From contig CAWZYM010000275.1 in the NCBI GenBank assembly GCA_963966185.1, positions 377,001 to 441,000 on the forward strand: 64,000 nt of DNA, in the 5' to 3' direction. Positions within the stretch are counted from its first letter, which is position 1; every line of letters starts with the position of its first letter. Positions 1 to 17,528 of this stretch are shown piece by piece. The position numbers and the translations under genes are program-made. The notes below the pieces were generated by a model. It had not been told where the DNA came from. It was given only the letters and a program-made list of their open reading frames with translations, and made no database searches. The stretch comes from Rhabditoides inermis (lineage: Eukaryota > Nematoda > Chromadorea > Rhabditida > Rhabditidae).

Positions 1-698
1 CTCTCTTCTCGGGCGGAAACGGACGCATGCCAGTCGGGGCCGGGCCACGCTCGCGTCAAACGTGTGCCACACATACCGATTTGCTTATTATTGTATGTCT
101 ACTGGTGCGAGATACGTACATACTCTTGATCTTGATTTGACTCATCTCTCTCTCTCTCTTCTTTCAACCAGCCTATTTTTTGCGAGCGGCCAGAAGTAGA
201 ATTCTCGAATGTCACGTTACTTCTCGGTGTTTCCCCTTACTTTGCGCTCGCGGCGCGACTGTTGGCAGAGTAAACGGTGCGGTCAGGCGACCGCTCCTCG
301 ATTCAACACGCGCGCGTTCCGAGGTCCGCAAATACTCGTCCTATGCAACCTTCCGTGCTATTTCTGTCCACGCTGAGTGCTGAGTTGCTTGCGTGCTTTC
401 AACGCGCATTCGCATCCGGCCTTTGTCACCCTTATACTCCAATGCTCATTGATGACAACCCGGTCGATCGTCTTGCAAAATGATAACGCATCAGCATTTA
501 AAATGTTCACTCAAAAATTATAAACCTCAATTATGTTAACCAAACGCGGAAAAATATTGCTGCCACGAGCTGGGAGATTTGATTTCTTTTTTCGTTCAAG
601 AACAAAAAAATAGCCATTCATTGCACCCACACACCAATTGATTGGTCGCTTTGTCACACGCAATGCAGCGAGCGGACATTACAACCGGTGATAAGCGA

Positions 699-748
<50 letters not shown>

Positions 749-1259
749 CGACGCGTGCCGACCGGACGGCCGCTTTCTCTCTCATAGGTGACCGGATCGG
801 CGAGCGGGGTTGGGGGCGACCTCGCTACGGTAGGGCCCACACACGCGCATCCTTATCGTCTCAGCGCATCTATTGAGCGATGAGTGCGCGTTGGCCACTA
901 GACAGCCGCCGTTCATCATCGCCCTTCTTACAGTAGGATACCCTCGAGTGCAGGAGTGGCGAAACAGGGGTGACGACAGCGTGTCTCCTTGTTGTGCGCC
1001 TTATCATGGAGTTGACTGGCAGAGAGAGGGGGAGGGGGGTGAGAGCGCGCGCGCCCCTCACACTGGCTGGCACCTTGTTGCTGTTTACTCGGATGGCGCA
1101 AGGGCGGGAGGTGAGCGAGTTAGAGAGGGTGAGAGGCTGCCAGCCTCCGTCCTCTCTCTCTCTCTCTTTCTCTCGCCTGTCATTGGGGATGTCGCGTGTG
1201 TGCTCGTAGTGGTCGTGTGCGTGTTGTGTTTTCGTCCACTCATCCTCCTGCTCTTTCAG
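1..1259. other. intergenic, upstream of the HES gene
   Basis: No coding gene seen. It holds a (GA)n microsatellite at about 702-746 and a CT-rich stretch near 1155-1175, and presumably the promoter of the HES gene. The last nine bases (CTCTTTCAG, 1251-1259) form a splice acceptor eight bases before the HES start codon with no upstream exon, which fits a spliced-leader trans-splice site. Confidence 0.6.
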
Positions 1260-1267
1260 AGCCTATC

Positions 1268-2695
1268 ATGTCCGACAGCGATCACGGAGACGATCGCATG
1301 CGGCTTCGCAGGGTGAGTCGCGAATCGCGAGCCCAGCGATGGCTATTACACATTACACATACAACTTTTCTCTGTGCACATCGTCGTAATACAAAAACCC
1401 TTGTTCTCAACTATGACGAGCCCGGATTCAACCGGCTAATAAACAAAAAAACGCGCATCTAACGTGAAGTAATCAAGTTTAAGTAAAGGAGAAACTCAAT
1501 TTTGTGCATAAGTCATAAGAACCTCAGAAAGCTTCTCATAATATTTTTGTATCATAAAGCGGTTTTCGTGATGTATAATCGTGTCTCCTCTCGCCGTCAC
1601 GTAGCACTGACAAAAGTCGATGATACGACGCGTGAACTATAATCCCACGAGGCCAGCGACTGCTTGCCACCGAAACAATATCGTAAATAAGGGTACTAGA
1701 GTATGAACATCGTAAACACCCATCAGCTGATATTTTTGTACGGAAAAAATGCGTGTTGTTGTAGACGAACAAGCCGGCGATGGAGAAGAAGCGACGCGCG
1801 CGGATCAACCACTGTCTGGCCGAGCTGAAGGGCATTCTGGTGCAGAACAGGGTGACGGTGAGTAAGCATCTACCGATTCGCGAAGCCGACGCTGACAGAT
1901 CTGGCCGCACTGGAGACCAATCATACTATCTCTCTGCATCTACATTTTGATTATTCATATTCATCACTATCTCTTCTAAGATTCTTCTTTTGTTGTATTT
2001 TTAATGTTCTTTCAGTACAATGTACAGAGCTGCCCACTGCCCCGATCCTTTTTTCATTTCATCTTGCCTTTTTTTCTCAACTACAACTTCACCACTATTT
2101 CACACAAGTGTTTCAGTCGTCGTCGCACGCCAAGTGGGAAAAAGCGGACATCCTGGAGATGACCGTCGACTACGTCAAGAAGCTGCTCGCCAACAACACC
2201 TGTCAGTATGTTCAACATCACCCACTCATCCACTATAATACAATCGCATTTTCGACTCTTCTACGCGTGTAATACGAAAAAACTAGGCGACAGCAAGCAT
2301 CAAGCTGACAATAACACTGACCGCATTAGCGCGATATACCGGTTGCCTCGGATAACTGGTTAGTGCCCTATTTGTTGCCGTATCTTTGCAATAACACTAA
2401 TAACACTAATACTATTGTGTACGTTACGTGGTTGTTGTAATCGAGACTATACTTTATTGATGCGCCCGGCATGGCATGGTAGATATTCGCAGTGATGCCT
2501 TTCTGTTTCTGCGCTCGTTATTTTCGGTCCTACTTATCAGCATATCAGCATATCATTTAAAGATCGAGAGGCTAGCAAAAAAACGCGTACTCTTTCTTTA
2601 ACGCTAGAAGTGGCGGCGCGCATTGCTACACCACGTGATCTGGGATGATTCTTTTCGTAATTTGCATAAGACATGTCGGATTCAACCAGAGATCG

Positions 2696-2745
<50 letters not shown>

Positions 2746-4185
2746 GAGTGGATGGTCGCAGATCGATCGCTATCACCTGTACTCAGAGGAAAGGAGGGAG
2801 AGGGGGAGGTGATAATCGTTGGCCGACGCGAGCGCGCGCGTTCTTTCGTGTGCCACGCACTGCTGCCATCCGGGTAAACAAGCGGCACGGGCACACAAAT
2901 AGAGTGCGCGCGACGGCTGATGCGTGAGAGGGGGTTCGGACTGACACTGACTGAGTGGCCATGAGTCAGCGAGCTCGACACAGTCCCGATAGCAGATAGA
3001 AGCTCACACATGTCTTCGGGTTGAGGGAAACACGTTGCTCGTGTGCTCTGTACGAGTTGACCTGTTCTCATAGGGTTTCATAGAGCTTGGTCAAGGCTTG
3101 TGCGATATGAAATCGAGTGTGCGCCGGCAGATTAGATGGTTACGAACACTGCATTACTCTAAAAAATTTAAAACCATGTACAAATAATAATACAAAGAAT
3201 GTTTTTATCGGGTAATTCGTAGTGCGTTTTTCATTCTCATCGTCAATCAACTTTCTAGAATCTACTTTCTAGAATCTAGAATGCTCTCCTACTCGTATCG
3301 TGCAAAACAATAAATAACTAAAAGAGTACAGAACGGGCCACGGTGTTTGATTTTCTTCTGCAGCGCTCACTAACAATCAAATGCGTTCAACCTATCACGG
3401 ATATGTAATTAGCCCCTGTCCTTGTTATTGAGGAAGTAATGTTAAGCCGATATGCCGCCAGTGAAAGGCTAGTTGCGAATTTCTTTGGTACAATCAGAGA
3501 AAAAACCGACTTACAAAACATTTTTGTTCATAATATGTTATTACTCAACTATTGATACAACTCTGGTTTGCAGCTTTCGAACCGTGCTACGATGACAAGA
3601 GCGAAGGATCGACGAGCTCTAAAGAGGTATGAATGGTTGTGAACAAACTGTTTTATTGGGAGAGTAAGGAACATTAAAAAATAGATAATACGCGAAAAAA
3701 ATGGACGTTTGGTGATTAAGTTTCAGGCGTCTCCGGATCGCTCGTTCCAGCAGTCGTCCGCCTCTCCACTCGGATCGTCCACCTCGTCGGAGGCCGCGTC
3801 CGCATCCCCCACCCCCAGTATAGACAGCGCAGTGCCACTCAAGGTGCGTCAACAACCCTCTGTACACCTAACCAGAAAAGACGCTTGCAAAAAAAATGAC
3901 GACATACACTCACCCGAGAAAGTAGTTTAGCCATTTCAGTCCGTTTGCAGGTGTCTCTGGCTGGCTCATTCATTTTATTTTAAGACATTTGAGTGATTGG
4001 TGTGGTTGCAGAAGCGTCGCTACGCGCAGTGTGCCGAGCCGGCGCGGCCGCTGCCGGCGCCGATCGCCGTGCAGCCGCCGTCACTCCACCACAACCCACT
4101 CCTCCTCAACATTATGATCTCGCAGATGATGCGGCAGCCGGTCGCACAGCAGCACCACGAGCAAGCATGCTGGCGGCCCTTCTAG
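1268..4185 (+). CDS. lin-22: HES-family bHLH transcriptional repressor (LIN-22-like)
   Basis: Six exons: 1268-1312, 1765-1857, 2117-2201, 3574-3626, 3727-3843, 4012-4185; all phases agree and give 188 residues. The basic region (about residues 16-35) reads NKPAMEKKRRARIN, with the proline that marks the Hairy/E(spl)/HES class; the loop and helix 2 follow (KWEKADILEMTVDYVKKLL). After residue ~76 comes a Ser/Pro-rich linker and no clear Orange domain. The protein ends CWRPF, a variant of the C-terminal WRPW tetrapeptide that recruits Groucho/TLE. HES proteins are nuclear DNA-binding repressors; in nematodes LIN-22 patterns the epidermis, an assignment made here by family rather than by orthology testing. 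The start is set by an acceptor at 1251-1259 and a short 5' leader. The gene converges on the NDNF-like gene. Family assignment is confident; the symbol less so. Confidence 0.93.
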
Positions 4186-4691
4186 CACAGTCCGTCGCAC
4201 CACCGCGGACAGCGAGAGACTCGCTGACAGTCATCGTCCTCTCCCCTTCCCGTCCCTTTTCTCCTCTTTTTCGTGTGGTCGTGTATATTGTGAGTGTTTG
4301 TGTCTGTCTCTAGTCGGGTGTTCCTATAAGTGTTCGAGCACATCCTAAATCGAGTGTTTCTATTTGTATTATCTTGTTTTCTCATCATCATCAAAATCAT
4401 CATCGGCGAAACGTGGTCGTGTGTATGTAAAGTTCTTTATTGATAATCAGCACAATACTCTTCTCACTTTGTGGCAATGGGATGCAGATACAATGATACA
4501 ATGACAGTCACCTGAATGGACGGGCGAAACTACACCGAGAGAGAAGAGGCTCTACGAGCAACTACTATACACACCCGTGTTCAGTGTGTGGTGAGAGAGA
4601 CAGACAATATCGAGTGGTGGGAATGAAAGACAAGTGACGCGCGGCCGACCGGACTAGCGATAGCTTCATGAGTTAGTATGCGTTGCTTACT
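4186..4691. other. convergent 3' region
   Basis: Holds the 3' ends of the HES gene (+) and the NDNF-like gene (-). A minus-strand AATAAA (TTTATT on +, 4436-4441) is a likely polyadenylation signal for the NDNF-like gene. No other gene seen. Confidence 0.5.
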
Positions 4692-10205
<5,514 letters not shown>

Positions 10206-12135
10206 CGTCAACTGAAACTGACAAAACTTGTTCGAATAAAAAATACGACTTGCGTTACACATCGAGCGAATAGGGCGTCAAAGAAATCAGTTAACTCGAA
10301 AAACAATGAAGAGACATTGTGCTATGGAAACGCAAATGGCGAAAGGCAGAAAGCGGTGTCGCTGACAAATCACGCTAATCCAATCGGAATGTTGTCATTG
10401 TGAGATATGAGAAAATGAGCGGCTGTGTGTTGGTAGTTGGTACACACAGAGAGACTGCGAGAATCAATGGTGCTCCCATTGGGAGCAGAAGCTGGGAAGC
10501 AAGAGAGGGGGAGGAGTGGGGGAGGAGACAGGCATATGTCACTGCGAGAAAACATGCGCGCATCATGCTCACTCATTCATGGCGTGTTTTGAGAAGCAGC
10601 TATACTGCTACAGAATAATCAATTCGCTGCAGGCAGGCAGGCTGAGTAATTCAGGTGTTTTGGAAATACGAGATGATGTGATCGCTGGGGGTTATATAGG
10701 CGGTGTGAGAATGTGGAGAATGGAATGCAGTGAGGTCAGCAGGAGGGTTGGAGAGGGGGAGGCATACGGCGGCGGCCCCGCCCTCTTCCTCCCTCTGTCT
10801 CCCTCGAGGAATGCGGGATGAAACAGATGATAGAAAACAGCATCACGAGTAGAAGAAACTCGGAATTCCTCGCATTCCGATCGGGATGTGTTTATCGCAA
10901 GAACTCTTACCTACTCTTGAATCAGGCGGGCGTCCGGGGAAGGGTTACTGGATGACTACTGGATGATGAGTGGATGACTACTATGCCTATGCGATGTGAA
11001 GTGTGATTCATTATTGCATCCGAGTAGTCTTGTCGTAGGAGTAAGACGACATTGAATGCTGTTACATGATGGTGGCTGAATCACGGGTAACACATGCTGG
11101 ATACTACCCTTCCGCACTTCCGGAGAACATGTTTATTAGTCAGGTTATTTCGCAATGGCACAACTGTCATGTAGAACCACTTTTGACAGAAAAGTCGTAA
11201 ATAATGTCCTGTAAGAAAAGGAGACAGAAATACTGTCCAAATGCGGAGTAGTCAGAAATTCAAATTCAAATAGAAGTTCGAAAAGATGAGAAAAACAGTT
11301 TTGACAACACAGTTACGTTTTAATATTCCATAGCCACCTCCCATGTAACTTTGTTAGAGAAAGCTGGTTTGCGAACGTGTTAAAATCCGATGTCATCGAC
11401 ATCGAGGCACGCGCGCCGCCGCGCAGTACACGCTCACCAAAATGTGCACATGCGAAAAATTCTGTGAGAGGAAAGTGATAAATACGCATTCATTTTATCT
11501 CATTCATTTCAAGTCAAAAAATTATTTTGAATAAACACATCTTTTATTGGTTTTTCGAAACGGGGACGAAAATCTGATTCTGGGTGAACGCCACCAAATC
11601 GGTTGAAAAAAAGTTCACCAAACGAAATATAACTTATGATCAGACCCCAATTGGTGTCGCAGTCAGTTGTCTTGAAACCTAAGGCCCCATCAAACTTTCA
11701 TACGCTGACGCTGACGGACGCAACTGTAGCTTTGACTTCATCACTTCATCACATGTGATGAAGTGATGAAGTGATGAAGTGATGAAGTGATGAAGTGATG
11801 AAGTGATGAAGTGATGAAGTGATGATGTGATGAAGTGATGAAGTAATGAATTTTCCAGGATGCCTTTCAAATTTACAGAAATTTTTTGAACGTGTTCTGT
11901 TGTGTACATTTTTTGAAGATAGTTCAACTCTCGATTTTTGCGTCCCTTTCACTAATGGCGCTTGGTGTTTTGTGCAATTGCTTGCTTTCTTTCACTTCCT
12001 CACTTTCAATGATTATTTGTACATTCCGTGTGTGTCAAAATATCTTTTTTAGAATGGATAAAGAAAAGGAAATAACGTCAACTGGTAGAATAAGCCGGGT
12101 TGATGTAAAATTTGCATTTATTTCTACAGCTAATC
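10206..12135. other. intergenic between divergent genes
   Basis: No gene seen. It separates the NDNF-like gene (-) from the KNGCxW-repeat gene (+) and must hold both promoters. Contents: a TGGATGACTAC near-repeat at about 10948-10982, an octamer satellite at 11735-11850, and otherwise unique AT-rich sequence. A TTTCTACAG acceptor (12121-12129) ends the region. Confidence 0.5.
11735..11850. repeat. octamer satellite with inverted centre
   Basis: About a dozen units of GTGATGAA run from 11755 to 11849. The left end is inverted, so the junction reads TCATCACATGTGATGA, a palindrome centred at about 11754. One unit carries GATGATGT and the last is GTAATGAA. No coding role seen. Confidence 0.9.
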
Positions 12136-13274
12136 ATGGGTGAGACATGTGGTTTGTTAATGCTTCCGTCTAATCAATGGTCGCAGTTCCATCTTCTGTC
12201 CGCTATCGTCGGCAGTGGCGTCGCACGAGTTTGTCACCGACCTCACCGACAAGTACGCGGTAGGAGACATAGTCCACTACACGGCCGTACCACAAGACGG
12301 CAAGAACGGCTGCGCCTGGAGAGCCACCAAGGCACGCTTTTTTCCTCCAAGTTTTTCATGTTTTTCATGTTGTAGGTGCGTATATCGAACAAGTCGGAGG
12401 AGTACCAAGGCAAGGAGGCGAAGATGGATCAGGTGCGCATCGCTCCATGTGCTACCACCTCCCTGCTTGCAGATCGTGTCGGTGGTGAACATCACGGAGA
12501 CGATTGTGTTCGCGCAGAACGAAGAGCTCGGATCGGTGTTCGTTCCCGGCGCCGTCTTTCCCGCCGATGAGGTGTGGTACAGTAACACTTACATGATTGT
12601 ATTCATTATCGCCGGAATCAACTATTTGACTATGATACTCTAATTGTGTGTCCTGACTTTTAATATTATTATCACATTTCGCAGGTGTCGCGTCTGAACG
12701 CGTATTTGTGCGTGGGCGACATACTGCGCGTCAACGTGCGCCAGCAGAGCGAGAAGAACGGCTGCCGCTGGCTCGCCACCAAGGCCACCAAGTACAACCC
12801 CAAGGCACACCTCATTGCAGGTGCGGAGTGTTTGTCTTGTTAAGAAACCAATAGATGCAGTATTATCAACTGCACAACCGGAGTGAGTGCCTAACCGTGC
12901 TGAGCAACAGCCGTGACAGCTCACCGTGACTCGATGTTTCTCACTACCTCGTGTGTATTGTTGATGAGCGATGTGTTGGACTTCAGGTCGAGGCAAGCTA
13001 TCGGCCATTCACGAATCGGCAGCCACAGTGTGGAGCTCCGATCACGGAGAGGTAAGTCTCACTTTCATTCTGATGTGTTGTTGAGTTGTTGTTGTAGTCG
13101 TCATCATCATTGTTGTAGTTGTTGTCTCGTTGTCTTTGTTGTATGTCGTAGTTGTTGTTTACATCTTCTCCTCTCCAGGTGTTCTGCTCCCTGATGACGT
13201 GGGTGGGGGGAGACGGCGGCATAGGCGCCGAGTGGCTCAACCAGATTCTCGACATTGGTGCGTGTTTGTTGTTG

Positions 13275-13310
<36 letters not shown>

Positions 13311-14963
13311 AATCAGATTTTTTTATTTATCTCGAATCGAGTAGCACACAATATCGATTACGTAAATTACGGTGGGATACGATAAAAACAGTAATACAAT
13401 GCCTACTGCGAGTTCCAACAACACGGGTTTCGGTGGTCCCGTGGATGCGTACGCGTTGTTAGTGATGCTTGTCATCCCCTGTTTGCGGCTTCTGGGGAAG
13501 TTTCGATCTCGGCGGCGGAAGATCCGGGCTTCAACGATCGGTCGCGAAGAGACGTCTCCGAGAGTTTCATCGTCTTCAAGGATTCCTCTCCTGTATGCTT
13601 GTCATCCCCTGTTTGCGGCTTCTGGGGAAGTTTCGATCTCGGCGGCGGAAGATTCGACAGGGTTCTGAGGCTACTCGATCCTTGCCCAGACGATGCGCAG
13701 ACAGACCAAGGGATTTCCTGCCCCCAGACACTGTTGATTAGAGCAGCGTATGCGGGGGTAGGAAACCTTTCATACCACTTACCAGGATGGGGTTCGCGGT
13801 CGGTAAGATATACCCTCTGAGTCACTTCCCCCTCCACTCTACAAATGCTAACAAGAGCACGTTTATGACTATATTCTTGTTGGATCTACAATGTTTATTT
13901 GATTTATTTGAGACTTCATATATTTGATGACACCGACTTTGAATACGCTTTTGTCTGACACAAGGGCAATGTGACTAGGCAGCTTATTCCATAAATTGTG
14001 TACTCGGAAGAAGAAAGAAGACCGTGATAGGTGGGTGCGTGCATTGCTCACAAGTCTCAGACCATGTCCGCGGTTAGTTCTCAGACGTCCACTATTCGAT
14101 AAGAGCAATAAAGGCATAGGATTCACGTAAATGTAACCGTTAATATAACTGTGTGTCAAAGATAAGTCAGTAAACAACCGCCCCATATACAAAGTATTCA
14201 TTTCCAAAAATGGCTAATCTTGTTCAATAAGTCTCATGGGGTAAGAGACATTTCGTGAAACGCCTTTGAACCTTTTTTAACATGTTCACATAACCATTAT
14301 TCATATTACAATATATTTCGCATCCAAATTCCAATATCGGTCTAACTTTATATACATAAAAAGTTGCGCCAGAGTTCAAAGTCTTTCACGAAGACCTTCT
14401 TCACCATTGTAGCTAATGAAGCAGCTTTTCGTATGTTGTTGTTGTTGTTTTGTGTGTTCTAGTACGTGGTGTGCGAGTCGAGCCTTGTGTCCGTTATCTG
14501 CAGGAGAGGGGAATGGGTGCAGAGGAGACTCATCCACCTTTTTATAGGCGACGAGGTGATGTTCGAGGCGACGCGTCGCAAGGGCAACAAAGACCTGCGC
14601 GCAGTGCGATGGTGGGTCACGGCGCGCTTCTCTTTCTTTCTTTCTTTCTCAATCAACAGTTGTTGCATTCAGTGCGAGTTATTGTATCGTTGGTAAGTCT
14701 TAATTTGGGAGTTTTTTTGCGTCAGTTAGTCGTTCGCTTAAAGTACTTGTGACTCGTTTTCCATTTTGTACAGTGTCGTGTTGAGGTGGGGCGTGGGCGG
14801 TTCGTGCGCGCGCGGCTCCCGCGGCGGCGGCACGTCGGACTCGTTCACGCAGACGGTAGCCACGGCAGAGCAGATGTTCGTGCGCTCCATCGACCCCTCC
14901 ATCATGCAGATACTCGAACAACGCACCCCAGTCATATGCGCTCTCCTCAAGCAGAACCAATAG
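12136..14963 (+). CDS. unrecognised protein with three KNGCxW-like modules
   Basis: Exons 12136-12139 (only ATGG), 12216-12331, 12376-12432, 12473-12571, 12685-12820, 12987-13051, 13179-13257, 14463-14611, 14774-14963. I do not recognise the family. Two clear and one weaker copy of a module are visible: VGDIVHYTAV...KNGCAWRAT, VGDILRVNV...KNGCRWLAT and IGDEVMFEAT...KNKDLRAV-like; hydrophobic strands after a GD turn suggest small beta-barrel (OB/S1-like) folds, which is inference. The C-terminus ends ICALLKQNQ. No signal peptide or membrane segment. The start follows a TTTCTACAG acceptor, so exon 1 is a 4-base coding mini-exon. The intron after 12331 would have a GC donor (AAG|GCACGC). Exon 7 ends in phase 1 but exon 8 reads in phase 0: either a small exon hides in the transposon-filled intron 13258-14462 or the gene is damaged. 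Confidence 0.7.
13277..13306. repeat. (TA)n tract
   Basis: About 15 TA units in the KNGCxW-gene intron, next to the likely 3' end of a minus-strand LINE remnant; it may be that element's tail. Confidence 0.7.
13329..14410 (-). mobile_element. 5'-truncated LINE: reverse transcriptase C-terminus and 3' region
   Basis: On the minus strand 14390-13869 encodes the tail of a non-LTR reverse transcriptase: VRPILEFGCEIYC-like and KKVQRRFTKCLLPH motifs, a frameshift or stop near 14225, then the frame with GHGLRLVSNARTHLSRSSFF and VHNLWNKLPSHI. Downstream (13820-13329) is non-coding and includes a 57-bp direct duplication (about 13467-13523 and 13597-13653). The 13329-13592 part recurs inverted at 17683-17948, so it is probably the 3' region of this LINE family. 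Inactive remnant inside an intron. Confidence 0.75.
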
Positions 14964-15150
14964 CGCAACCAGCACGGCTAGACATGCACTCATTAACCGG
15001 GTAAACATTAATTCTTACACGTGTTGTGTGATTGATTGATACAATACAATTATTGGTTTCACGCCCATGTGATATCTCATACTTATTTTTTGAAGAAAGA
15101 AAACATTTTTCTTCCTTTGTCATCACATCTTCACATCATCTCGATTGTAG

Positions 15151-15837
15151 ATGATCGCTCGAGACGACGTGTTCTCTCTGCTGCACCGCGAGGCCGGCGA
15201 GAGCCTTATCTGCTGCGAGCTCCTCGCCATTGACCCCGTCGTCAGAATCAAGGTCGGTCGGATCGTCTGACGATGCCGTTGATAATGTTTCGCCGGAACA
15301 CATTAGTCCAGAAGACGTATTTTCGATGGTCACCTGATTTTGTGCGGTGGCTAGTGCATAGACCTTGTGCTGCTTTCAGGACGGGAGCGGAGAGACGGAG
15401 CTGGCCGGATACCTGTCGGATCCGACGGCCGAGGTGGGCGACCTGTGCATACTGCTGCTCCAATGCGAGTCCAAGCCCGCCACCGTGAGTCGAGAGTGGG
15501 TCTGGGTACGCGTACTTGGATCAGCGAGCTACATCGGCATGCGTTCGGCCGCATAATTGGCGTGTGCAATTCGTAGCTATGTGTACTTCGTTTTGTGAAT
15601 CATTGTCTCACTCAATCTCAATGGGAAGAAAACCTCATATTAATCGGACAAGACTAGTTTGCATGGCACGCTGCCGGTGTTAGTGGGCGTTGCCGAGTGG
15701 TGGTGGAGAGAGGAGAGGAGCTGTTGGTCTTTCAGATCCGTCGAGTGACTGTGATTCCGCCCGAGCTTCTGCCCGTGATGCAGTACCAGCTGGAGGTGTT
15801 CCGCATCTACAGGGAACGGCTCATGCGCCAATCTTAG
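15151..15837 (+). CDS. small protein of unknown function, 102 aa
   Basis: Three phase-0 exons (15151-15252, 15380-15484, 15736-15837) with GTCGGT or GTGAGT donors and TTTCAG acceptors. The start codon directly follows a TAG acceptor (15148-15150), so the transcript is probably trans-spliced. The protein begins MIARDDVFSLLHREAGE and ends IYRERLMRQS. It is compact and Leu/Glu-rich with no signal peptide, membrane segment or motif I recognise. A VGDLCILLLQC stretch faintly resembles the VGD modules of the gene 187 bp upstream. The short gap and same strand suggest an operon with that gene and MED20 (375 bp downstream). The reading frame is well supported by splice signals, the function is not. 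Confidence 0.75.
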
Positions 15838-16212
15838 GCATACCCCGTACTGTAGGCAGTAGGCTTAGTTGTTTATGGGTTACGGTGTTTTTTTTCACGT
15901 GTCTCACTGTCTGTTCATTTTGATGGGTCTCACGGTTGTTTTCTCCACTTTGTCTCGGTGTGCTCTATTGATTGCGATTCGCTAATGCGCGTATCAAGTT
16001 CGTTGGGTTTTTTTCTCTATCTCATCTGTCGAGTAGTGAGATTGTTTCTCTGTTGTCGTCTTCCAAGTTGTTCTTTTGCGATGAATTTTTTTTATTCATG
16101 TATAACATGTATGTGGATGTGAATCAATTCAATCGGTTGTATAAAACCGTGGGATATCTCAAATTGATTCGTGATCGCTATATTTGTATAGAGATATGTA
16201 TGTTTCCATCAG
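15838..16212. other. intergenic spacer
   Basis: T-rich spacer without a gene. It ends in TTTCCATCAG immediately followed by the MED20 ATG. Confidence 0.55.
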
Positions 16213-17466
16213 ATGGGCGTGTCTTGGGTGTTTGAGTCGGATCGGCCAGTGAAGGCGGTGGAGCGACTGCTAGAAGCGGCGGGCGCCAATCTGGCCGGAC
16301 CCTACACTGTCGACTCACTCCCCTACAAACTCAACGATCAAGTGAGTGTTGTCGCGTTGTCGCTCGAAAAATGCTTGTCAAAGCATACACATTGTTCAGT
16401 CCAACCGCGGGCGAGAAAGAGTGTGTGCGTATTGCTTGCCGTGAGGGGAGAGGAAGAGGTGACTATGCCTGTGTTTTAGCTGCAACAATACGGCCACGCG
16501 CACATTTTCATATTCCACCACTCCAACTTCCCGCAGGTGTGTGCTGTTATTGATGTGAATACTGGTTTATCTGATCGATGTTTAATCATTGCTCACTGGC
16601 AGAGCTCTTTCTCGATCGCTCCGGCGGACACGCTGAAGGCGAGTCCGCGCGCGGTGTGCGACCGCGGCTTCGACCTCATTCTCGGCAAGCTGTCGGCCGG
16701 ACTCCAGTCCGACCGCATGGGCAAGTTCGAGGTGGGTAGGGGGGAGAGAGAGTGGGAAAGAGTGTGGACACGAATCGCTGCGGATGACTGTTACTCACTA
16801 CGAATGTGTGTGTACTTAGGTTACGGGCAACGAGTACCAGCTCAAAGACTTTATCGTCCGTGTCGGCACCGCCACCATGGCCACCACTACCAAGGTGAGT
16901 GGCGGTACTGCGGAAGGGAGCAGTACTTAGGGTACATATTGTCGAGTTACCGTAATGTTGCCATTTTCAGGGTGTAATTGTGGAGGTAGAGTATCCACCG
17001 TCACAGGTCGCCTCTCAGGCCATTCATCTACTGACAGAGTTTGTGAGTCGCATAAACTTTAACAAAAAACTATAAATGAACTATGTCAAGGCGTGTTCCG
17101 TAGCAAAAGTTATCTAATAAGACAACATTGAGCAGGAGGATCTTAGCTATCGATTGATCCCTATTTTGTTCATTTTGGAGCGGTGGGCTGGAGGCACTTT
17201 CCTCGTAAGCATAAACGTCTAACGTACGTCTATTTTCTAACAGTCTAACATTTAACTTGTGCGTCTAGGCTGGACAGAGAGTGGAGGGAGAGGGAGAGAG
17301 ACATATGGCCTGCGCCAGAGCGTAAGTTTTCGATCTACCTTGCTTTCAGTTCGAAATACGGTGCCATAACCGTCTGTCTCTTGTTTTGCGCGCTATTGTC
17401 GAGAGCTGACTATCCGTCTTACTCTGATCTACCCCATCGCGCGCAACTTATTGCGAGCATAGAACT

Positions 17467-17528
<62 letters not shown>

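Noticed and set aside
873..1316. 147-codon plus-strand frame upstream of and overlapping HES exon 1
   Set aside because: Different frame from the bHLH gene, low-complexity content, no homology recognised; the acceptor at 1251-1259 marks the true start.
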